Part shown: positions 22,611-33,536 of the stretch, piece by piece
How positions within the stretch are numbered: position 1 is the stretch's first letter
Layout: each line of letters begins with the position of its first letter
Assembly: GCF_001625305.1 (NCBI RefSeq)
Contig: NW_017802958.1
Location: forward strand, 117,004-181,003
DNA: 64,000 nt
Reading direction: 5' to 3'
Origin: Branchiostoma belcheri
Taxonomy: Eukaryota > Chordata > Leptocardii > Amphioxiformes > Branchiostomatidae
Notes under the pieces: generated by a model
Database searches by the model: none
What the model saw: the letters and a program-made list of their open reading frames with translations, nothing else
What the model was told of the DNA's origin: nothing
Position numbers and translations under genes: made by a program

Positions 22611-23239
22611 TAACTCTCTGAAATGTTACTTCACACATTAGCTCTAAGAGGTGCAATTTTTTTCAGTCATTGGATCTGTCCACTACTATTCCTACTGCCT
22701 GGTATTTCTGCCCCGCTCATGATTCAAAATGTATTTGGCCATGAACCAAAACTGGCACCCACTCTGGAAAGGGTTTCACACCTCTAACCCCTGTTGGGTT
22801 ACCACTCGCCCGAACGCCCAGGGCAGGTCCCGATACACACTACCCAGTTTCCGCTGGATCTCCTGAGCTCCCCAAATTGATATGAGGGCCCCGTTTCCTT
22901 GGTCAACCGGTGAAAACTCGAGTTTGGGGGCATAGCAAGATTCTACGATTCAAAGCGCGACCAAAACAAAATATTGACAGATCAAAACTTTCACTCCCCC
23001 CGTTCATGTTCCCAAATAATTCTATTAATTTTTTTTTTCAATTCGAATCAATCGCAACAGATTTTGCATCATGGACGGGGCCTTCAAACTGACGTGTCAT
23101 AGATGGTAAAAAAATTGCCTTAATTATGAAGTGGTCGGGAGGGTTGAATAGATAGGTATTCCTAAAAATAAATTCGGTATATTTGCTCTTTCATATTCTT
23201 AGTACTAGTAATTCTTTGTTGACTTTGGAAGAATTCACT

Positions 23240-23300
23240 CAGGGCTCGACAGACATTTTTCAGCCCAGTAAATGTACTGATACACTTGACAAGTTGTTTT
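23240..23300. mobile_element. hAT-like terminal fragment
   Basis: CAGGGCTCGACAGACATTTTT resembles the CAGGG(A/C)TCGA termini at 39363 and 47477. No partner end is visible, so it is a solo relic. Confidence 0.3.
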
Positions 23301-23596
23301 AGAAAAAAAAAGTCTTCCATAACAATACAAATATCTTTTTTTACAATTTATGGCATATATATTTACTATTCTTGCAGCTTCTTTGTATTATGTACAATGA
23401 TATGGTCACAATTTTTTTAGCAAACGAACAACTTTGGTGTTACATAAAAATGTCATCAATATATTCAAGTCAGTGTGGCCTAAGAGGAAATTCAACAATG
23501 AAAATAACACAGAAATGGAAACACTGGAGTTCATTTCTCAAAACGTTCCTATGGCTTTAATGTGATACTGTAACTTGTGACAGCAAGTTCACTTAC

Positions 23597-23790
23597 CTCC
23601 TGGATTTGTGCATGCCACGTGTGACTTATTGATGGTCTTGTCTGCAATTGTAGCCACATTCAGATGTTCCAGTCTGAGTACTGCCCGGTCATAGGGGCAG
23701 GTTCTGCTAGTCCTGAGCCACGTCTCTATGCATGTTCTGCAAAAATGATGTCCCTTGGGGCATGTCACGGCATTTCGCAGAATGTAATGG
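23597..23790 (-). CDS. Orphan RING-finger exon
   Basis: A 194-bp minus-strand exon bounded by an acceptor (CACACAG at 23797-23791) and a donor (GTAAGT from 23596). It encodes NAVTCPKGHHFCRTCIETWL then RTSRTCPYDRAVLRLEHLNV. The C-x-K-GHxFC-xx-C...CP spacing is the second half of a C3HC4 RING finger of the TRIM/TRAF-like type, a domain that usually recruits an E2 ubiquitin-conjugating enzyme. The first Cys pair must be on an upstream exon that I could not find; a MITE and repeats occupy the expected place (23820-24190). It may be part of a gene disrupted by those insertions or a duplicated exon. Confidence 0.55.
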
Positions 23791-23861
23791 CTGTGTGAAA
23801 AAAACAATTGGTTAACAAGTTACTCCATGGAGGTCTCAGACCTCTGTGGAGTATTAGGATT

Positions 23862-24006
23862 GTAGCCTCTACCAGGCTCCGCGGATCGCTGGAAAAATAG
23901 TAGAAATTGGCCGAAATAAAGGGATAGTATACCAGAGAAGATCCAGGGCCATAGAAGCTCCAATTTGCGACCCCGTTCCAGCGATCCGCGGAGCCTGGTA
24001 GAGGCT
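23862..24006. mobile_element. 145-bp MITE with 9-bp target-site duplication
   Basis: Arms of about 30 bp (AGCCTCTACCAGGCTCCGCG... at 23864 and its reverse complement ending 24006) are flanked by ATTAGGATT on both sides (23853-23861 and 24007-24015). The 9-bp duplication fits MULE- or Academ-type transposases. A diverged relative of one arm occurs at 60731-60750. Confidence 0.85.
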
Positions 24007-24189
24007 ATTAGGATTGGTCCGTGTGTGTAACTCACAAACCATTTGCTGCACAGTGGTATGTAGTTTGGCATATCATCTGCTGGAATGCACATTCCTAGTG
24101 GGCAAAGGTCACCAATACAAAGCCTGCTCAAAAGGCCCATTTTGTTACTCCGTGAAGGACCTCCTTGTGAAGTATTGTGGCTAGAGGTT

Positions 24190-24250
24190 GTTTTCAATCA
24201 AATCAATCAATCAAATGGTTTATTCTCAACCGACTTCGCAGCACCAGGCT
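24190..24250 (-). repeat. LINE/SINE tail of ATTG/TGATT repeats
   Basis: On the minus strand the sequence ends with AATAAACCATTTGATTGATT followed by further TTGAT-type repeats, a 3'-tail signature shared with 34330-34360. Confidence 0.4.
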
Positions 24251-24850
24251 GAATTTCGCCAATTGTGACATTGGTTTAAAAACATTATGCATTATAAAAT
24301 ACATTATATACAGGTTGAAATTGTTCACAGTACTCTATTCAATGGTCTGTTAAGTAACGTTTGGACTTAAAGTTGAATTTCTATGTCCTGCAACCCGGAG
24401 ACAAACATTATCCAATTATTGATTTTTGTGTTAAAGATACTCCATGAATTCTGGTGATCTTTTACATATGATTTGCATAATCATGAAATTTATAATTTTT
24501 CAGATTAAAAAGGCTTCGGATCCCTTTAACTGTAGCACCTGACCTCTTACCTTGAAGTAGTTAATATGTAACATTGGTTTACCTTAAAGTTTGTGCAATC
24601 CATGCACCTGTGATCACGAAGTCATTACGTCATGGGGAATCCCCAAATACCAACAGTTTGGTGAAGACACCAGCAACAGTTAAGAAACTTTCCTTTCCTC
24701 CTTCTAATCTTTGATTTTCCTTTTATACATCTTAAAATAGTACGAAGGCCCAAAAGTGCAATGCTCATTTTTTTTCTCAGGGTACCAAGCCCCATAAGTA
24801 CATGGACTTCACGGATGAGGCAAGGCATGTAGACATTACTTGTTTCTTCT

Positions 24851-24890
24851 ATAATGAATGAATGAATGAATGAATCAATCAATCAAACTG
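24851..24890. repeat. (AATG)n/(AATC)n microsatellite
   Basis: ATGAATGAATGAATGAATGA continuing into AATCAATCAATC. Confidence 0.9.
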
Positions 24891-25017
24891 CTAATAATAT
24901 TTACATGAGCTCTTTGTTAGACTTAGGCAAAACAGACACAAATTCAGTACATACTGAAAACAAGCGTCCTAGTTTATCACATTACGTAGCTGATCTTGTA
25001 GTTGATCTTATAATGAA

Positions 25018-25290
25018 GCCTTCTGTAGCTGATCCGCAATGGCGTGTGACAAACAACCCAGGATCGGTCTTACGTAAATGGCGGAGTTAATTGTCTGAAG
25101 CTGGCTACTTAAATAACATTAATATCAATGATTACATACGAAGAAAATTGTAATCATAATGTAGGTCCAGGGATGAATATTAATATATCTTTCTTGTTTA
25201 CGCCACCAAGTTACGTATTTCCAATCCGCTACTTTTAAAATGTATCGGATTAGTAAATTGTATATTTGTCATTTTCAGCATTAAGCATGG
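25018..25290 (+). repeat. Dispersed repeat, copy A
   Basis: Begins CCTTCTGTAGCTGATCC; about 140 bp closely matches 33537-33675, and a further ~130 bp matches with more divergence (GTCCAGGGATG..., ACGTATTxCCAA.CCGCTAC). No coding content. Part of an unnamed interspersed family. Confidence 0.8.
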
Positions 25291-25859
25291 AAAATATATA
25301 ATGTACAGTGCTATTTATTGGAGAGAATACAATATGATGATTTGTAGTGATTATCTGATTGTTGACTATTTTGAGGGAAACTGACAACAATAATGTTACG
25401 ACAGACCACACACAAGTTAGATACATCAACTTTATTTATTAGTCTCCTTATTGGTGTGGATAAACATAATAAATAATACATGAACTACAAATACAACATA
25501 TTTCAGTCATACCCCTCCAAATTTACACCTTCACAAGAGTAGAACAAGATTATTTCTGTCCAAGGAGAGTTATTTTCCAAGTCATCCAAGTTTAAAATGA
25601 AGCCTTCCTAACTTGTCACCAAAAATTAAAAAAAAGGTTCACGGCGGTCTGTCACTACGGTATTCTTTCCCATTGCTAGGCGCGTTCTAAAAGGTATCGG
25701 GTTACAAGACGCTATTTTGGCCTACCAGTAAAACACTTGAAACTAAACAAAAAGGATTTAATGGTAAGTTTCGTCAAATTAAAATGAAATTATTGCCTTA
25801 ACATCCTTTTAATATTAGCTGTTTATGTTAAATCATTGATTTTTCAAAATTTCGCTCCG

Positions 25860-26230
25860 AAAGACGATTTTTTTCGGGTTTCCGACCACAAGTCATGCCA
25901 TGTTTTTAGGCAAACATCGTTTTAACCTGGCTACGTATATCACCCCAGATCCCCGATTTTTACATTTTTCGACGACTAGGAATAAGATCAAAAATCGTGT
26001 TTTAGGGATTTTTTAATTTCTGATTTAAAGTCTAGTTTTTGTCGACATATTGGTGAAAAATGATATTTTTACATTTTTCGCACTAAATTACCCATAATTC
26101 AAAATTGAGGCCATTTTTCAAAAATCCCTAAAACACGATTTTCGGGACAATCGTGACAGTCATTTTGAGCCGTGAATTGGGTATGCTTGACTCGCCATGC
26201 TTGCAGGTTAAAACGAGTTTTGCAGACGTG
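25860..26230. repeat. Imperfect foldback with a perfect 23-bp inner arm
   Basis: AAAATCGTGTTTTAGGGATT (near 26000) recurs inverted near 26118-26141. Outer arms CATCGTTTTAACCTGGC (near 25917) and its diverged inverse (near 26203-26225) extend the symmetry. Probably a decayed palindromic MITE. Confidence 0.6.
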
Positions 26231-26859
26231 TCATGTCGACCAAAAGTCTGCATTGTGTTATTCATACTGGTGTAAAGAATCATTACAGTATTCAAGGTCA
26301 CCCAAGGATACGACAGTAGCTTCGCTACATGTTACAGATCCACAAAAAAATGATAGCGGGCATGTATTGTCCAGGAAACTGTTTGTATCTATAGAAAAGT
26401 GTTGTTTTTTTATCTGTTGCAAGGCACGGGGGCAGAAAGGCTTGTTTTGCCGCTTTATTGTAAATGACCGCAGGTGACCCCGAAATAGAACGCAGGTTCG
26501 ATTCGAATTGCCCAGATCGAACACAGTTCGGGTTCTATGACATGTGGAAACTTTGCAGCCCAGATTTTACCACCGTGGTTGTTTCCACTAGTCAAGAATG
26601 GACTTTTCCATCTGCCTCATGTCCGAAAACATTTCCGGAAAAATATGGACATTTTGTGTAATCAGCCCTGTCCAATATTTAATTAAAAAGATTCCCCTTT
26701 TTCAATAATGAATTTTTCCAGTGAATTAAAAAAAGAAGAAACATCAGTAAAAAAACAATAATTTTTGCCATACCATGGTATGGCAAATATATTAGATAAA
26801 TGATACTTCGTAGATGTTTACATACAACAACACTAAAAATTGAATCACCAGTGATGAAA

Positions 26860-28400
26860 AGTTACAGGTTCTGAAATTGTTACTAATACTTAAAAAATCA
26901 AACACTGTAAGGATTACAGCCGATATTACTGGACAGGTGTAAAGGTGAAAAAAATCATGTGTTTTGATGCCTGCTGAGGTGACATCACTTTTTAAACAAT
27001 CTTTTAGACTTTCTTCAGTAGATTACTCTGCTACTAGAGTTCCAGACTTAGGCCATCCATAATTATACATTGTATGCTGTACAGTAAACACATAACAACA
27101 AAACACTCTTCCCCTGTTTTTCTTAGCACAATCATTCATAGAATCAAAGTTGGAACAACCATTCAAGTGAAACATTGCAAAATACTACCATGACGCCATC
27201 AATAATAAAAAAGATACAAATTCTGAAATAGTTATTACCACGATTTTTAAGATTTCAAACTACGACTCTTTTTAAAACAGACTCAGCATTAATGCCTTTA
27301 AAATGAAACTTTACATATTTATACTTTCTGCAGTACATTGCTCTGCTACCAGAGTTCCAAACTGAGATAGTCCATGATTATACATTGTATATTTTACACA
27401 GAATGACAAAACATAGTCATTAATGTAGAAACAACTATTAAAACTGATATTCGAAAATACAACCATGAACGTCATCCTAAAATAAAAGTTACAGATTCTG
27501 ACATAGTTTCAATACTTCAAGTGTTACAACAAGTGTTACAATACTTCAAATTTAAAAGGAAAAAGTACAGCTAAATTCAATAATAATACCACTGGTTCAA
27601 AATCTCATTCATTTTGAAAACGCGGATTGATGCCTTTAAAATGAAACTTTAACAACTTGTACACTTTCTGCGGTACATTGCTCTGCTACCAGAGTTCCAG
27701 ACTGAGATAACTTCCATGATTATGCATTGTATACTTTACACAGAATACTAAAACAATCTTTCCCTATTTTTGATAGAGCAATTATTAAAGTTGTAACAGC
27801 TATTAAAGTGAAAATTTGCAAGATACTACCAAACCATCATTATCAAAAGGTAAAGATTCTGAAATAGTTATAACCACAATTGTTACAATATTTCAAATTC
27901 AAAATGAAAAAGTACAGCTGATACCACTGGTGCAAAATCTCATTCATTAAAAAAAACTACAGCATTGATGTCTTCAAAATGAAACTTTACATCTGTACAC
28001 TTTCTGCAGTACATTACTTTGCTACTAGAGTTCCAGACGTATATAGTCCATAATTATACATTGTATATCTTACACAGAATGACAAAACACTTTTTCCTTG
28101 TTCTTGGTAGGGCAACCATTGAAGTTTAAAAAAAACTATTAAAGTTGATATTCGAAAAATACGACATCATCCTTAATAAAAGTTACTGATTCTGACATAG
28201 TTATAACCACAAGTGTTACAATACTTCAAATTTAAAAGGACAAAGTACAGCTAATACCACTGGTGCAAAATCTCATTCATTAAAAAAAATTCAGCATTGA
28301 TGTCTTAACAACTAAACTTAACAACTTATATACTTTCTGCAGTACATTGCTCTCCTACTAGAGTTCCAGACTTCAGGCAACACACTTCTTTTGAAGCTTC
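26860..28400. repeat. Degenerate tandem array, period about 335 bp, about five units
   Basis: A core of about 90 bp (CTTTCTGCAGTACATTGCTC ... AGAGTTCCAGACT ... ATTATACATTGTATA) recurs at about 27008, 27328, 27663, 27999 and 28327, that is every 320-336 bp. Between cores the words GATTCTGAAATAGTTAT and AAAATGAAACTTTA also recur in order. AT-rich, no coding frame. Confidence 0.85.
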
Positions 28401-28988
28401 ATCAATGACTATTATAATTTGTATATTCGATAGTTTCTGCAGTCGTGCATGGCATTACATGACTTGCTCTGCTACTAGATATTTCCAAACTCAGATTGTT
28501 CATACTTACACAGAGACTGTCTCTGTTAAGGTAATGGGTAGTAAGGACGTTTATGCGGTGAAGACGACGATGACGAAAGACGTTTAATCGTTACTACACA
28601 ATGTGAATAGTTACATTTAACACATGTTCTTGTGTTCAAGACTTACAACTTAAGCTCCATGCGGTTCTCACAATGAAATTTGCGAGCTACTGTTAAAATT
28701 CAAACATACAATGTAGCTTTTAGTTAAGTCTTAAGAAAAAAATAACTTACAAGGTCACAAGTCATTCCCCAAGAATCTTAGACATATCATCTAGAACACC
28801 ACAACAACTGTATGCCTACACAATCAACCAACTAACCAACTGACAGCTAAAGTAATAAGGTACATATTTCATTTATCTCATCCTGAATTTTGGCTCTAGG
28901 TGCCAATTGGAGACGTTTTTATTTTTCCTTTGTTTCTTTCTACAGGGTTTCTACATTTGGATGAGGAGAAGTTACCTTCAGTGTTGGT
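28401..28988 (-). other. Presumed 3' UTR/downstream flank of the LRR receptor gene
   Basis: Follows the stop codon of the minus-strand LRR gene. AT-rich with no recognisable domain; no single polyadenylation signal could be chosen. Confidence 0.35.
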
Positions 28989-31900
28989 CTAAGACTGACC
29001 CTGTCCTGTCTGATCCTGACCGCTGGTCATTACAGTAGCTGTTTTGTACACAGAATTGATCTGCGAGTCAGTCGGCCGTGTGCCATAAGACAGATTTCTA
29101 GCATCGATGGATTCAGTGATCGCCTGATATTGACCCTGCCCTTCCTGATTGGTCATTACGACAGCTGTGGTGTTTGTGTTTGCTTTGATTATGGGCTGAT
29201 ACTGACTCTGTCCTGTCCGGCCATGGCCACTAGCCATTACAGTAGCTGTGGTGTTTGTGTTTGCTTTGATTAGGGGCTGATACTGGTCCTGTCCTGTCCG
29301 GCCATGGCCACTAGCCATTACAGTAGCTGTGGTGTTTGTGTTTGCTTTGATTAGGGACTGATACTGGTCCTGTCCTGTCCGGCCATGGCCACTAGCCATT
29401 ACAGTAGCTGTGGTGTTTGTGTTTGCTTTGATTAGGGACTGATACTGGTCCTGTCCTGTCCGGCCATGGCCACTAGCCATTACAGTAGCTGTGGTGTTTG
29501 TGTCAGACTCAGTGTTGGCCTGAGACTGACCCTGCCCTGTCTGATCATCACCACTGGCCATTACAGTAGCTTTGGGGGTTGTGTTGGATTCAGGGATAGC
29601 CTGAGACTGACCCTGCCCTGTCTTAACACGTGGTTTATCAATATCTTCATATTCGTAATCATCACCACTGGCCATTACAGAAACTGCTGCGTTACCTGTA
29701 GCTGCATACATAGGATTTGGCTTTGAGGCAGCTAGCACTTGGTTATGGGATAGATTTCCAATGTTCAGAGATTGCATGTTAGCCTGGCCCTGTCTATTCT
29801 GAACACCTAGTTTATCAGTATCCTCATGATCATCATTACTGACCGATACAGTAACTGCTGTGTTTGTGTTGCCACCAACAACATTGGGATTTAACCCTAA
29901 AGGGTGACGCCTGCTCTTTATCTTGTACCACACTGTAAAACTGATGGCGCCAATCAGGACAATTCCAATAACTGGACCACAGACTGAACCTATGAGAACA
30001 GGTATTGGGAAACTGGGAACAGATTCTGGTTTGCCTGGAGTGATTGCAAGGGGCGAAGTTAGTGTTGCTCTTGTTTTGCCTGCGGAATCTGATATTGGGG
30101 CAGCATTGACCTTAAAGTACCAGTGATAGTGAGAGTTGTGTGAGATTAAGTGGATATCAGCTATCCGTGTTGATGCGGTCGGCTGGGGGGAACTGGGAGC
30201 AGATTCTGGCTTGTCTGAAGTGATTTCATAGGGCGAAGTTAGCGTTGCTCTTTTTTTGCTTGTGTTTTCTGCAGGGTTAACTGTTGAGACAGCGGTGGCT
30301 TTAAAGACTGATGGGCTAGTATTGCTTTCCGTGATAGTAGCTAAAGGTGTTGACACTGCAGCAGAACAGCTATCAACAGTTAGTGGTGATATGGTTGGCT
30401 CTTTACATATCAATTCTTTTGGATCGACATTTGCAAGCTTCTGTCCCCGAACTTTGCCGGGTTGGGCGCACGTTATGCTGTTTTTTAATTGGGGAATCAG
30501 CCTGATGGGAATCATCATACAGTCACACTGCCAGGGGTTCCCGTCAAGATTAAGGTATATTCTGATATGAGATTGGAACAAGCAGAAAACTGACGGGGGA
30601 ATGGCCGTCATCTTGTTGTTCTGAAGTTTCAAATTAAATGAAAAAAAAAGTGACAGATTTTTAAATGCACCAGAATGGATGGTAGTTATCCGGTTGTTGT
30701 TCAGGTACAAGTATATTAGCTTGGGAAGATTTGCAAATGCACCAGAAGGGATGGTAGTTATCTGGTTGTTGTTCAGGTACAACCATTTTAGCTCGGGCAG
30801 ATTTGCAAATGCACTAGAAGGGATGGTAGTTATCTGGTTGTTGTTCAGGTACAACCATTTTAGCTCGGGTAGATTTGCAAATGCACTAGAAGGGATGGTA
30901 GTTATCTGGTTGTTGTTCAGGTACAACCATTTTAGCTCGGGCAGATTTGCAAATGCACTAGAAGGGATGGTAGTTATCTGGTTGTTGTACAGCCCCAAGA
31001 TTGTTAGCTGGGGTAGATTTGAAAATATGCCAGAATGGACGGTAGTTATCTGGTTGTATTTCAGTTCCAATTTCTGTAGCTTGGGCAGATTTGCAAATAT
31101 ACCAGAAGGGATGGTAGTTATCTGGTTTTTGTCCAGGGCCAACCTTTGTAGATGGGGCAGTTTTGCAAATGTACCAAAAGGGAAGATAGCGATCTGGTTG
31201 ACGCTCAGGCCCAACCCTTGTAGCTGTGTCAGATTTGCAAATGCACCAGAATCGATGGTAGTTATCTGGTTCGATCTGAGATACAACTTTTTTAGCTCGG
31301 GCAGATTTCTAAATGCACCAGAATGGATGGTAGTTATCTGGTTTCCTCGAAGGAATAAATATTGTAGCTCTGGCAGATTAGCAAATGTACCAGAATGGAT
31401 GGTAGTTATCTGGCTGTATTCCAGGGACAACTCTTGTAGCTTGGGCAGATTGGTGAATGCACCAGAATGGATGGTAGTTATCTGGTTGTAGGACAGGGAC
31501 AACTTTTGTAGCTGGGGCAGATTAGTAAATGCACCAGAATGGATGGTACTTATCTGGTTTCTTTGAAGGAATAAATTTTGTAGCTCTGGCAGATTAGCAA
31601 ATGTACCAGAAGGGATGGTAGTTATCTGGTTGTCTTCCAGGGGCAACTCTTGTAGCTTGGGCAGATTGGTGAATGCACCAGAATGGATGGTAGTTATCTG
31701 GTTCAATCTGAGAGACAACCTTTTTAGCTCGGGTAGATTTCCAAATGCACCAGAATGGATGGTAGTTATCTGGTTTCTTCGAAGGAATAAATATTGTAGC
31801 TCTGACAGATTAGCAAATGTACCAGAAGGGATGGTAGTTATATTGTTGTTATTCAGGCACAACTCAGATAAATTCTTATACCGTAATAGCTCAGACTGCT

Positions 31901-32120
31901 TTACACATGTAATGCTGTTATATCTTAAATCTAACAAAGAAATGGATGTTGGGAGTTTCTGAGGGATACTGGTGAGGCCCTTTCTGCAGTGCTGTGATGA
32001 TGGTTTACAGTCGCAATCAGCAAATGTTTCACATTTGCAGTTACCTAATGAATCCGGCATGTTGGGCTCCTTCAGGATGATGAGAAGGAAAACCAGCACG
32101 TGTCGCAGCTTTCTGCCCAT
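28989..32120 (-). CDS. LRR transmembrane receptor with repetitive cytoplasmic tail
   Basis: A single long minus-strand coding exon, 1,043 aa from ATG 32120. This start is chosen because it opens a signal peptide (KLRHVLVFLLIIL) and because a splice acceptor (TTCTGTTTAG) sits just upstream at about 32134; the frame extends upstream but without a signal. Order: Cys-rich LRRNT (C28-C45), about 19 LRRs of 24 aa (about 58-520; consensus LxxLxLxxNQITTIxSGAFANLP), LRRCT (NPWQCDC, about 523-575), a Ser/Thr-rich stalk, a transmembrane helix (VLIGSVCGPVIGIVLIGAI, about 706-730), and a cytoplasmic tail with YEYEDI and five YQxΦ motifs spaced by a 27-aa repeat. The architecture is that of amphioxus LRR-only surface receptors, probably immune or adhesion. 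No TIR or other signalling domain is present. Ligand unknown. Confidence 0.9.
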   Translation of the reverse strand: MGRKLRHVLVFLLIILKEPNMPDSLGNCKCETFADCDCKPSSQHCRKGLTSIPQKLPTSISLLDLRYNSITCVKQSELLRYKNLSELCLNNNNITTIPSGTFANLSELQYLFLRRNQITTIHSGAFGNLPELKRLSLRLNQITTIHSGAFTNLPKLQELPLEDNQITTIPSGTFANLPELQNLFLQRNQISTIHSGAFTNLPQLQKLSLSYNQITTIHSGAFTNLPKLQELSLEYSQITTIHSGTFANLPELQYLFLRGNQITTIHSGAFRNLPELKKLYLRSNQITTIDSGAFANLTQLQGLGLSVNQIAIFPFGTFAKLPHLQRLALDKNQITTIPSGIFANLPKLQKLELKYNQITTVHSGIFSNLPQLTILGLYNNQITTIPSSAFANLPELKWLYLNNNQITTIPSSAFANLPELKWLYLNNNQITTIPSSAFANLPELKWLYLNNNQITTIPSGAFANLPKLIYLYLNNNRITTIHSGAFKNLSLFFSFNLKLQNNKMTAIPPSVFCLFQSHIRIYLNLDGNPWQCDCMMIPIRLIPQLKNSITCAQPGKVRGQKLANVDPKELICKEPTISPLTVDSCSAAVSTPLATITESNTSPSVFKATAVSTVNPAENTSKKRATLTSPYEITSDKPESAPSSPQPTASTRIADIHLISHNSHYHWYFKVNAAPISDSAGKTRATLTSPLAITPGKPESVPSFPIPVLIGSVCGPVIGIVLIGAISFTVWYKIKSRRHPLGLNPNVVGGNTNTAVTVSVSNDDHEDTDKLGVQNRQGQANMQSLNIGNLSHNQVLAASKPNPMYAATGNAAVSVMASGDDYEYEDIDKPRVKTGQGQSQAIPESNTTPKATVMASGDDQTGQGQSQANTESDTNTTATVMASGHGRTGQDQYQSLIKANTNTTATVMASGHGRTGQDQYQSLIKANTNTTATVMASGHGRTGQDQYQPLIKANTNTTATVMASGHGRTGQSQYQPIIKANTNTTAVVMTNQEGQGQYQAITESIDARNLSYGTRPTDSQINSVYKTATVMTSGQDQTGQGQS
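29130..29505 (-). repeat. 81-bp coding minisatellite in the LRR receptor tail
   Basis: Units start at about 29215, 29296, 29377 and 29458 with a diverged unit on the left. Each encodes 27 aa including GRTGQDQYQSLIKANTNTT. Units are nearly identical at DNA level, so expansion is recent. Confidence 0.92.
30735..30965 (-). repeat. Three near-identical 72-bp LRR units
   Basis: Within the LRR gene, consecutive 24-aa units LPELKWLYLNNNQITTIPSS are the same at amino-acid level and almost the same in DNA (one or two changes). This indicates recent unit duplication or gene conversion. Confidence 0.9.
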
Positions 32121-32494
32121 GGTGTCCTGCCACCTAAACAGAACGGCAAGCTCCTCAGTAAGGCCACTCCAACTTAATGTTGGACCTCGAATTTTAAAGT
32201 AAAAATGATAACTTAAATATAAACATAAGGTCCCAGGATAAAATCTTGGTTTGTACAAGAGAAGAATTTTGTTACACTCCAATTGTCTTCTCATGACTTG
32301 GGTTTGCCCTCTTGGTAAGTCATAAATTCCTCTAAAATGTCATAGAACAAAAAATTAGGTTGGAGTGGCCTTAGAAAATCAATGATTTTAGAACACCTCT
32401 AGGTGTCCAGTGTGACTTCGTTTTGCATGCCCCTTGTTTTCTGCTAAGTATATATGTGGGATTGAGAGAGTGACAGGATGCCTTTGGGGTTAGG

Positions 32495-32560
32495 CTTTGG
32501 GTTGTTGACTTAGAATCTGAAGGTTCTGGGTTCGAATCCCTGCAAAGATATAATGCATAT
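32495..32560 (+). repeat. tRNA-like (SINE) segment with B box
   Basis: GGTTCTGGGTTCGAATCCC contains a perfect RNA polymerase III B-box (GGTTCGAATCC). Upstream bases do not form a cloverleaf with proper acceptor stem, so it is a tRNA-derived repeat, not a tRNA gene. Confidence 0.4.
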
Positions 32561-32639
32561 ATCACCATTAGAGTACAGCGTATTTTAGATTTGTCTCTGG
32601 GACCCGTGTTGATGATAACTCCCGATAATGAAAAATACG

Positions 32640-32720
32640 CATCCCCGTCACATAAAAGATTCTGACAGCCCCGCCCGAAAAAAAAAACAGCCCGTAAACT
32701 ACCCGGCGGGGCCCCTGTTT
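32640..32720 (+). repeat. Fragment of the TTAA-type MITE family
   Basis: The words CCCGCCCGAAA, AACAGCCCG and AACTACCCG are shared, in order and spacing, with 41970-42020 inside the TTAA-flanked MITE. Confidence 0.5.
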
Positions 32721-33536
32721 CCAGTTGTTATGGTATGTACCTGTTAATTGTCTGAGACTTGCTGCTTGAATATTGATATTGTGTCCTCCTTCTTGTGGCC
32801 CTATTTGGACCTCCCAGACAAGGAAGAAATACCAACAGAAGACTAAAAATGTTGTATACTTTACTACCATTTCTGAAATATCATGAAAAATTAGCCATTG
32901 TAAGACTGTGTTCTTCAGGTACGTGCACTTCACTGAATAATGCAATTTCAGAAAAACTCCTGGTTGATCTAGCCAAATAAGCTATGTTGCCGTGTTCATT
33001 TTGGAAAGCCTTGTCATGGCAAAATGGTCGTAACATCAAGCCTTTAAAACATTTAAACAGACTGTGGCTTAGCAAAGTCATGATGGTTTATCTGTAGCGC
33101 AAATTTTGCCAGTAGTGCCACGTCACTACAATACAATATGAATATAAATATGAATAAAACAATATAAATAAAACAACCATGGCGCAGCGCCCCCGTTGCC
33201 CCCGTTAGAACTAACATTTTCCCTAGCAGATATTATGATTGAAGTTATTTAATATTTTCTGACGTCCTGACTTTTTTGACAGCTATCTACCACTGTCTTC
33301 AGTAAAAACAACAAACCTTCCGTCATATCTCCTTATATAGAGAATCAAAATCTGATTGCCAGCCTTACCTATATGGCCGTAGGCCAGTGGCAAACTGCAT
33401 ACAAGGCACTTTACCTTAATTGTTTATTCACTCACAGACACATACCTTTTAAATAGGTCAGAAAAGTTTCAGTTGACACTTTTTTGACAGAGACTTGGGC
33501 ACAGGTTGTTCTTGTTCTTGTAGGGTGTGTCAGCCT
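32721..33536. other. Gene-free interval
   Basis: Short frames only; nothing recognisable. Lies upstream of the LRR receptor and would include its 5' UTR exon(s) and promoter, which cannot be placed. Confidence 0.3.

Noticed and set aside
29130..29505. ITAM in the LRR receptor tail
   Set aside because: The YxxΦ sites are 27 residues apart, not the 6-8 residue spacing of an ITAM. Described only as repeated YxxΦ.
30679..31491. 270-codon plus-strand open frame
   Set aside because: Antisense of the LRR array; its periodicity follows from the 72-bp LRR units.
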